NCBI GenBank assembly: GCA_038049695.1
Contig: CP142454.1
Location: forward strand, 16,190,501 to 16,254,500
Length of the DNA: 64,000 bases
Reading direction: 5' to 3'
Origin: Cinnamomum chago
Taxonomy: Eukaryota > Streptophyta > Magnoliopsida > Laurales > Lauraceae
Part shown: one piece after another, positions 56,333-64,000 of the stretch
Layout of the letters: every line of letters starts with the position of its first letter
Position numbering within the stretch: the first letter of the stretch is position 1
Notes under the pieces: generated by a model
What the model was told of the DNA's origin: nothing
The model's input: only the letters and a program-made list of their open reading frames with translations
Databases searched by the model: none
Program-made: the position numbers and the translations under genes

Positions 56333-59300
56333 ATGACCGCAATCTCAATCCGACCACCCCTATTCGAACCTTCGAGGCTCGATTCATCACTCAAACTAGG
56401 GTTTATATCCGCACCTTCTGAACCGAATGCAGCTGCTTCTGCTCTCGATCGGAAGATCAAGAGCTGGTTAGGGTTCTCTGGCTTGGTGAGATTGAAGTTT
56501 CTGCCTCCCGTCAAAGCGATGGAGGAATCGAGACTGGTGTATGAGAATAGGAACCGGGACAATGCCGAGGCTTTGCCATCTGATTCCAACGATCTCGCCG
56601 CAAAATCTGGTATTGTTGTTTTTCCTTCTCTGTTCATTGAAATTTGCTTGAATTGCTATTTCGAGTAATTTTTTTTGGAAGCGCCTTTCGAGAGTTCTGT
56701 GAAAGATACGAGCTTTATGAGGTGCATTGAATTGTTTCTGAGCTTTTGATGGGTTAAATATGGTTTTGATCATGGTTTTAGAACTTGGTTTGGGGTATTG
56801 TATTGGCGGAAGCAGAAATCGTTACCTATCGGCCCGAGGTACATGTATTGGACTGATATATAACTCAGGGGGGGCTGATATTTTTATTTATAGTGCGCAT
56901 TACTGAAAGAAACATCAAATTCATGCATTTTCTAATGTTATGGATTTAAAAGAAAAGAGTTTTTTAGGTTGAAAAAAATAAAATTCACGCGGGGACGGGT
57001 TGCAAACTGCAACGTATCGCTATTTTAGGTTGACCATGAAATCGCCTGCAACCATGATTTTGAACCATGGTTCGGACTTCAGACCCCTCTTACGGACTTT
57101 ATTCAATCTCTTCAATCGATCCCCACACTCATTTTCTATTGCAAATGCTATGTTAACTGCAGATCATCATGAGTGCAAATCGCTAATGTGCACTTCTGCA
57201 AAAATTTGGACCAACTTGCTGCACTGGAAGGATCATTGGCTATTAATAAGTTTACTGGATAAAGTCCTCACGAGAATTCTTAAAGCTGATGTTATTGCCA
57301 AAAACTCTGTTTCATTATGCAAAAATGTCACTTAAGCGGTCACCTTGTTGATCAGGTCCGTACATCCCATGGTGCCATCTACCAGAACCTAGTTTTCCTC
57401 TTGCTTGCGCGATCAATATTGAGTTTCAGAAATCATTGAGGAGTCTGCTTCCCCATTGAGCCGAGCTGGAAGATATCGAAACCCTCTAACATGCGGATGC
57501 CTAGTTGCTCACAGTTTTCAATTTGCTTAATAACTCTTCTAGTGCTGATACCCATCTAAACCAATCTCTCCTTGGAGAAATCAAACATTTATTCCAGTGA
57601 CTCCATCTTCTGAATTTCCTTTATTTTTTTTTTTTATTCACTCCTTGCACATCGTCCAAAACATGGCCATTGACATCATCTTCCACACAATCTCCCTCGT
57701 TTGTTTTGAAATGACCTTGAATCCCAATTCCCAATCGCATCTTGAAGTGAACCTGCAAAACCCAACTCATTTGGCATAGTTGTAGAAATTTACACAATCA
57801 ACTGAGAGAAGGCACATTGCACAAGCAGATGATCAACCGACCATCCCAATGGAGCGCGCTCATTAGAAAGTTCCACCACTCTTACTGCTGAGTTTTCTTT
57901 TTGTTAGAGATTTTCACGACATGGTCAACCAACAAAATGCCTCCACTTGTGGTCAACATTGTTTCAAGTGAGTGAACAAGCTAGAACTACAAAGGGAGAA
58001 TGACTTCCAAGTCCTTTGACCCTATTCATTGCAATCTGCCAAGGAAAACATACATGCGTTTCTAATGTAGTAATATCATGTTTCCAACAAGCCCTTTGTG
58101 TGATAAGATTTTCTGTCGTACATGTAATTGGAACATATCATCCCCGAGGATTTTTTTTGGCACAACTCAGTAGCACATGTTACTTTGTTTTCAAGATGGT
58201 AATTTACAGAAATGTAATGTAATTTTATGCATATATGCCGCATATTTAATTTATTATTTGAGTCTTATGGGGGTTTTTGAGTCTGGAGTCTTAATAATGG
58301 TTTGATCTTGTATTTGCTTAGAGACAAACGGTGTTATGATGTCTAATATTGGAAAGTCAACGAATATTGTCTGGCACGAATGCTCTATTGGCAAGCTTGA
58401 TAGGGAGAAGCTACTTGGGCAAAAAGGATGTGTCATATGGATTACAGGACTTAGTGGTTCAGGTTTGTTCTGGAAACTTCCATTCCCACCATTTCCATCT
58501 TTAACTGGTTTGTTTTCGTAACTTCTTGTTTGCTCTCTTACTATCGGTGATATGATTTTCACTCCAGTAGCTCTTTGTTTACTATATGAATCTTGTTTCT
58601 CTGAGTCTAATACTCAACATAACACAGATACATGAATGATTTTAAGTCGTGGAAGCTTATTTTGTTTTTAGCTCAACCTTGCTAAAATCGCTCTTGGATA
58701 AAAACCATTTTCATTATATATACTAAGAGTTAAGACATTGATATTTTTTGTCAGTTTGCTTCTTTGTGCATCTCAAATGGGTTTGATGTTAATGAGTTTG
58801 GTCATTTGTTACTTTACTAGTCTAACAATAGATTGCGTTAGTTATTGCTTTCAACTTGATCCAGGTGCATGGTGGATGGGCCATTTTGGGGCCTCAACTG
58901 TCCTGAATTTTTTTGTTGGGTAAAAAAAACTTTCATTAGAAGGAAAAGAGATTATAAGGAAAATGCAAAAAAGAACAAAAGGTACAAGGGTGTTGTACCC
59001 CACCTAGCCTTGATTACATAATAAAACTCTCCCAAGGAGACATCCTTTCAACCCCTGTTTGGCTAAAGTAACTGCCATGGAGTTGGCTGATCAAAGCTCA
59101 TGATGAAAGACTACATTAATGCTTGAAGATAAAGTCCAAATTCATTAAAGTGGAACTAGAAATTTCAAGGGTTCGCCTGCCTTTCAATTTGTCACCCAGT
59201 CGATGCTGTTAGAAGAATTGCTCTCCACAATTTATTTGGGCATTGTCTTTTTCCTCTATATGAAAATAGGGTTATAAGAAAGAGAGATATAGATGGGAGA

Positions 59301-62300
59301 AAAGAGAGGAAGAGGGGGGAAAAAGGGAAGAAGCACAATCCATGACTGTTTTATTAAAGAAATAGGTGGTTAAGTGCCAATCCACTGGTAGCTCAGTGGC
59401 GAGGCACCTCCTCATCGATAAATACAACTAGGGATCAACCCTTGGTTGTAGCGCCGACGGTTAAGGGACTTGCATTCGGTTGTGTGTATCGGTTTGTGTC
59501 TGTGAGTACTTACTAGAGCAGGGCTGTGGTGCTAAAATGTACCAATAGTCCACCACCAGCTAGGGGTGGGCCAGGTCAGCCACAACCCACTTTGGGGTAG
59601 GTTTTAGCATTAAGTTTTAGTACTTGAGTTGGGCCTGGGTCTAAAATTTGGGTTTGTTTAATATTTGGGCCGGGTTTGAATTAGTGATAGAATGCCCCCA
59701 AGCTTGGTCTGCCCGGCCCGATAAGGGTTCTAAGAATACCAGTGCATTCCTAATTGTTGATGAGTTAAGGGACTGATTTACTAGAACTTTGGGCTAGTAG
59801 TTTAGTGGAGTCATATGCTGCTGCTACTACTACTACTACTATTATTATTATTTGTTGCAAACACCCAAATTTCTGTATCTGTAATTTATTGTCTTAATGT
59901 CATTTGTAGTAGGCATGAATAATACATTTTTCTTTGTTTTACTGATATTTGTGTGCCAATATAGGCTTGTGTTTCTAAAGTCAGACTAGGCATGGATATG
60001 CCTTAGCCTGGCCCGACCCAGCTCACGAACACCCCCCACCTTCAGTGTAGGATTGCTGGGATATTCAAAGCATTATGTTTGCCCAGTTGATCCACTCCGG
60101 CCTTTCAAAACAAAATGCGCGGATAACCAAACCACAGGCTGATATGTACAAACTGCACTTTGGAATCCTGTGGACGCACAATTCTAATATATTAAAGTCG
60201 AAGGTTTTGGTTCCAATTCTGACCATACTTTTTATTTTGACTGGAAGCTACATTCAGTTTTTATAACTGTAGCATTTTTTGTCTCATGCACTCCCCCACT
60301 CAAACAACAAACCATCTACCCCACCACTTCTAACAAACATGAACCCACTCACCTATATAATTGGGTTCTAAGAATACCAGTGCATTCCTAATTGTTGATG
60401 AGTTAAGGGACTGATTTACCAGAACTTTGGGCTAGTAGTTTAGTGGAGTCATATGCTGCTGCTACTACTACTACTATTATTATTTGTGCAAACACCCAAA
60501 TTTCTGTATCTGTAATTTATTGTCTTAATGTCATTTGTAGTAGGCATGAATAATACATTTTTCTTTGTTTTACTGATATTTGTGTGCCAATATAGGCTTG
60601 TGTTTCTAAAGTCAGACTAGGCATGGATATGCCTTAGCCTGGCCCGACCCAGCTCACGAACACCCCCCACCTTCAGTGTAGGATTGCTGGGATATTCAAA
60701 GCATTATGTTTGCCCAGTTGATCCACTCCGGCCTTTCAAAACAAAATGCGCGGATAACCAAACCACAGGCTGATATGTACAAACTGCACTTTGGAATCCT
60801 GTGGACGCACAATTCTAATATATTAAAGTCGAAGGTTTTGGTTCCAATTCTGACCATACTTTTTATTTTGACTGGAAGCTACATTCAGTTTTTATAACTG
60901 TAGCATTTTTTGTCTCATGCACTCCCCCACTCAAACAACAAACCATCTACCCCACCACTTCTAACAAACATGAACCCACTCACCTATATAATTCTACCTC
61001 TTCCTCCTCTCTCATGAACCATATATGGTATTCACTCCCTTCTCTCTCAATCATACGTGGTTCATGAATACGATAAGAATTTTTGGTTTACAGTATATAT
61101 TTGATTTAGAGTATCTTGAACATCATAATTGCATCTTTCACACATGCTATTCATGAGTTTGAATGTATGATATTCATTCCCTCTCTCTAATATTTAATCT
61201 CTTTCATATTTAAGACTTTATTATGATGTTCATTTTGAACTTCTTCATCATTTGCATTTTTATAAATCTATTAATATTTAATTGTTCTATGAAGCGATGT
61301 CTAAATTTATGAATGCTTGATTTGCAATATAAATTGTTTATTTTTTAATCTATCGTTGTTTAATTTGAATTGAACATAAGCACGGGTTTTTGTGCTAGTT
61401 ATAGTATATTAAAGCCAAGGCTTTTGGATCTAATGTTGATTGGCAGTTCTAATTTTGACGGACAGTTATGCTTTTTTGTCCAATTGTTCCACATTCTCTC
61501 TCCACTACTCATGCAACTACCCACTCATATTTTTTCATCAAACCCCACTCATGTTTAGGTTCTTCCTTTATGTAACTATTCCCTTTCTGCTCTAATTTTC
61601 CTATTTTTATTTTATGCAACTTGCTCTATGGAAAGATGTTAACTTGCTTTATGGAAAGATGTAACTTTTTTTAATGTATAATTATTTATTTTGCAATGCA
61701 CGGAGATACTGTGCTGAGCACAGGTTATTGTGCTGGTGCATATATTAGGGTCAATATTTAATGGTTCCTTGTCTTGCAAAACTGCTTTTCTTTGTAATGA
61801 GTTTTAACCATAGTTTGTACCACGGGAGTTTCTTGTTCTTCCCTAAATTGATATGTTGCTGCAATATCTGTTTCTGGTAGCCTTGTTTTTTTTTTTTTTT
61901 TGGCTGTTTATTGATAAATTTCTTACATGGTCTTTACAAAAAATTCAGGGAAAAGCACACTAGCATGTGCATTGAGCCGAGCATTGCACTCTACAGGAAA
62001 GTTAACTTACATTTTGGATGGTGACAATGTTAGGCATGGCCTGAACAAGGATCTAGGTTTCAAAGCAGAAGACCGTGCAGAAAATATACGCAGGATTGGT
62101 TAGTGTTGCCAAAACTTATGTTTTATTTTCTCTTTACATGTTTTGTGTACATTATGTGCAAGTTTTGAAAGTAATGTCAAAATCTCTGCTCAGGGTACAA
62201 CAATCTTTATTTGCATTCTCTTTTAGCAGTATGGTTCATATAGGAACTAATTCTAAAGCATTCTTTATTGCTTCAGCTATTCTTTTTCAAACAGCAATTA

Positions 62301-63012
62301 TTTCAGCTAAATTGTGTATTGTATTCATTTTTCTGTGTTCTCTAGGGGAAGTAGCAAAGCTTTTTGCAGATGCTGGCGTCATCTGTATTGCTAGTTTAAT
62401 ATCTCCATATAAAAGAGACCGAGATGCTTGCCGTGCACTAATGCCAGATGCCAATTTTATTGAGGTTGGTGCTTCTTGTCATTGCATTTTTTATATCAAT
62501 GCTGTTTATCGACATCATCAAAAACTTCTTCCTATCTATCTGAGATCAGCTGTACTTTCCACTAAATCTCTATCTAGGGCTTTGTTCCTGGTCACTATAC
62601 AACCTAATGTTTCGCTTCTTATCATTCCATTCCAAGCCCCACCTCTCAGTTGTTGTATCATGTATGTAACACCTCATTCTTCTAGAAGGGCTTCTATGTA
62701 CATGCTGAGACCATCCCCACTTCACCTTCTAGAAGGGCTTTTATGTACATGCTGAGACCATCCCCACTTCACCTTCTAGAAGGGCGTTTATGTACATGCT
62801 GAGACCCTCCCCACTTCACCTTGTTCCATGTAACACTTCATTCTTCAACATGGGCTTTTTTTGTACATTCTCAGACCATCTAACTTCAATGCTGCTGATA
62901 TGCTAACAAAACTCGAGGTTTTCTAAGGTTTTCATGAATGTGCCACTGGAAGTGTGTGAGGCAAGGGATCCAAAAGGCTTGTACAAGCTTGCACGTGCAG
63001 GAAAGATCAAAG
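56333..63012 (+). CDS. Adenylyl-sulfate (APS) kinase, plastid-type, 3' end beyond the window
   Basis: Phosphorylates APS to PAPS, the sulfate donor for sulfotransferases. Exons in the window: 56333-56609, 58322-58462, 61949-62098, 62346-62464, 62928-63012, all in phase with GT-AG introns, giving the first 257 residues. Residues 1 to about 85 are Ser/Arg/Lys-rich and look like a chloroplast transit peptide. The core starts [22 protein letters not shown], then P-loop GLSGSGKST (135-143), [15 protein letters not shown] (163 on), [15 protein letters not shown], the substrate motif [14 protein letters not shown] (208 on), [20 protein letters not shown] and LARAGKIKG. The expected next block (FTGIDDPYEPP-like) was not found before position 64000, so the last exons lie outside. 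The start was chosen as the first Met of the frame. Intron 2 (3.5 kb) is swollen by repeats. Confidence 0.93.
57590..57930 (-). pseudogene. LINE reverse-transcriptase zinc-finger (zf-RVT) fragment in APK intron 1
   Basis: Minus-strand reading gives [18 protein letters not shown] (the His/Cys core of zf-RVT), a stop, and then [10 protein letters not shown], as in plant LINE ORF2 C-termini. An upstream piece [14 protein letters not shown] resembles the usual ILTVDHL..R segment. Stops and frame changes break it. It is antisense to APK. Confidence 0.65.
58915..59215 (-). pseudogene. LINE 3' end (RNase H tail) in APK intron 2
   Basis: Minus-strand reading includes [12 protein letters not shown], the final RNase H helix. 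A +1/-1 shift then gives [13 protein letters not shown] and a stop, as at the end of plant LINE ORF2. A short 3' UTR and a T-run on the plus strand (A tail on the minus) follow at 58920-58930. Confidence 0.6.
59374..59524 (+). mobile_element. SINE copy 2 in APK intron 2, tRNA-derived
   Basis: GGTAGCTCAGTGGCGAGGCAC matches the tRNA A box (TRGCNNAGTGG) and GGGATCAACCC matches the B box (GWTCRANNC). The remainder (GGTTAAGGGACTTGCATTCGG, GTGTCTGTGAGTA) is shared with 42558-42701. It lacks a clear A tail. Confidence 0.65.
59725..60993. repeat. Recent tandem duplication (638 + 631 bp) in APK intron 2
   Basis: Copy 1 spans 59725-60362 and copy 2 60363-60993. Both run from GGGTTCTAAGAATACC to CACCTATATAATT. 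They look nearly identical; the visible differences are one T/C change in the CTGATTTAC(T/C)AG region, fewer CTA/ATT triplets, and a base in TTTGT(T)GCAAAC. A 63-codon frame is repeated identically in both and looks incidental. A weak third relative lies near 61400-61470. Confidence 0.95.
62679..62821. repeat. 47-bp tandem repeat, three copies, in APK intron 4
   Basis: The unit carries CTTCTAGAAGGGC, TATGTACATGCTGAGACC and TCCCCACTTCACC. TCTAGAAGGG starts at 62681, 62728 and 62775. CTTCTAGAAG is itself a 10-bp palindrome. Confidence 0.9.
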
Positions 63013-63108
63013 GTATGATCTTGGAACTATGCCTGGCAGAGATTAATTCTGTTGAGGCACTGCTGACTTCTGTTGGATACTGCCTAGTTAACATCTTCGG
63101 TTTTGTCA

Positions 63109-63112
<4 letters not shown>

Positions 63113-63144
<32 letters not shown>
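63113..63144. repeat. (CA)n microsatellite in APK intron 5
   Basis: About 16 CA units without interruption. Confidence 0.95.
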
Positions 63145-63147
<3 letters not shown>

Positions 63148-64000
63148 CATACTGAAAAATTAAAATTTAAAATGATGGCCTATCTCAATAGAGACAAGTC
63201 AAATTCGACTTTTAAGTGTTTTATTCCTGACAAATGATAATAATGAATACCAATCAATACCATGATACTTTTTAATCCTCAAGGAGTGGCCCCGCAGTGG
63301 TAACTATGAAACAAACAAGAAAGAACAATACTAAGAAGCGAGAACATACACATGTACGTGCACGCATGAGACCAAGAGGAAGCTGTGGCAAATTCCCTAT
63401 AGAAAAATCTGATCTCACTGCCTCTCCTTTGATTTATTGATTGGCATTTTCTTTGGACATAAACTAAAGCGAACTAAATGGTTAACATAAAAGCAACATA
63501 TATCATTAGGGCCGACCGCGACCAAGAATCAGGCTGGATCCATTTTTCAGATCTGATAGATAGTTGGGTTTGGGTCAACAACATGTTTGGACCCAATCAA
63601 TAATCGGGTTGGGTCTGGACCTGATTACTAGAAGGATATTTTTCTAATTTTTTATGTCTATTTAGTACTTTGTGATAAAATTATTGGTTGTGAATCTTGG
63701 GCAATTACATTGACATTGTGGTATCGTGAGTGACGTTACAAAACATAATTTGTCTAAATATTTGAATATAGTTTTGGATCTGGACTTAGGCACTACCCTT
63801 CATTAGGTTTGGATCTACCGGCTATATATCCAAAATGTAGTTATATTTGAGTCCAAGCAAGCATATTTGAGTTGGATATCAATTCACATTTCATAAGATC
63901 TGGATCTAACCAGAACTACCAGAACCAACCTAACCTGATCCATTTACCTGCATATCTGAATCCTTTTGAGTAGAAAGGGAAACCTTTCTTAAATCTCTCA
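63145..64000. other. APK intron 5 continuing, no exon recognised
   Basis: AT-rich sequence. No APK exon block was found. Several GGGTT(T/G)GG(A/G)TC-like words at 63560-63640 and 63775-63905 are repeat-like but not classed. Confidence 0.4.

Noticed and set aside
59394-59460. Functional tRNA gene at the A/B box region
   Set aside because: A and B boxes are present but no cloverleaf or terminator was apparent, and the segment is shared with another copy, which fits a SINE.
60075-60897. Identical 63-codon frames at 60075 and 60706
   Set aside because: Identity comes from the tandem duplication. Nothing suggests coding.
61690-61740. Helitron 3' end around GCAATGCACGGAGATACTGTGCTG
   Set aside because: No hairpin followed at 10-12 bases by CTRR and T was found.
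62075-62755. 226-codon plus-strand frame in the APK region
   Set aside because: It reads through APK exon 4 and both flanking introns in one frame. The exon part is real but the rest is intron.

Overview
The window is nuclear DNA of a flowering plant. It holds four genes with plant-type introns and plant-specific neighbours (organellar VDAC porin, F-box/kelch protein, Y-family polymerase kappa, plastid-type APS kinase), set in AT-rich sequence full of plant transposable elements. The long introns (POLK covers 15.6 kb) and the 2-4 kb LTRs fit a medium-to-large, repeat-rich woody genome. Species cannot be read from the sequence.

Layout. 1-3322: left-truncated Ty3/gypsy-type element on the minus strand: LTR, primer-binding-like site, frameshifted gag, an array of 78-bp (26-codon) repeats, and GC-rich word repeats. 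3844-7385: complete six-exon VDAC gene (+, 277 aa) whose first intron appears to start with GC. 8.9-9.4 kb: dead RNase H fragment of a LINE (-). 10.9-11.1 kb: a perfect 54-bp hairpin with an extra direct copy of one arm. 14731-15939: intronless F-box/kelch gene (-). 18071-24966: a long solo LTR with target-site duplication (TSD) GAAAA, interrupted by a second solo LTR (19675-23501, TSD AGGTT). 25.08-25.34 kb: an array of palindromic words including a perfect 50-bp palindrome. 26.3-28.0 kb: tandem repeats and several foldback MITEs.

28671-44251: complete 14-exon DNA polymerase kappa gene (-, 689 aa), with foldback elements, a SINE and a LINE tail in its introns and two degenerate copies of the end of exon 2 just downstream of that exon. 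44901-45278: Mutator-like MITE with a 9-bp TSD. 45516-47786: a third solo LTR (TSD GGAAA). 48.66 kb: Helitron-like 3' terminus. 48.7-56.2 kb: AT-rich, nearly gene-free. 56333 to beyond 63012: APS kinase gene (+) with five exons in the window and the 3' exons outside it. Its introns carry LINE pieces, a SINE, a recent 0.63-kb tandem duplication and a 47-bp repeat.

The four genes act in separate processes: mitochondrial metabolite exchange, ubiquitin ligation, translesion synthesis and sulfate activation. Nothing suggests co-regulation. The most unusual signal is in the mobile DNA. Three separately inserted solo LTRs each contain an island of short palindromes of the form GNTCGANC, with a different base at N in each. 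Each island lies just downstream of a CT-rich leader and an AAGG(C/T)AAGT splice-donor-like word. A related CG-centred palindrome, GGGCGCCC, recurs in the gypsy-type element. All exon coordinates come from reading codons and splice sites by eye and comparing with remembered family sequence. No search was run.
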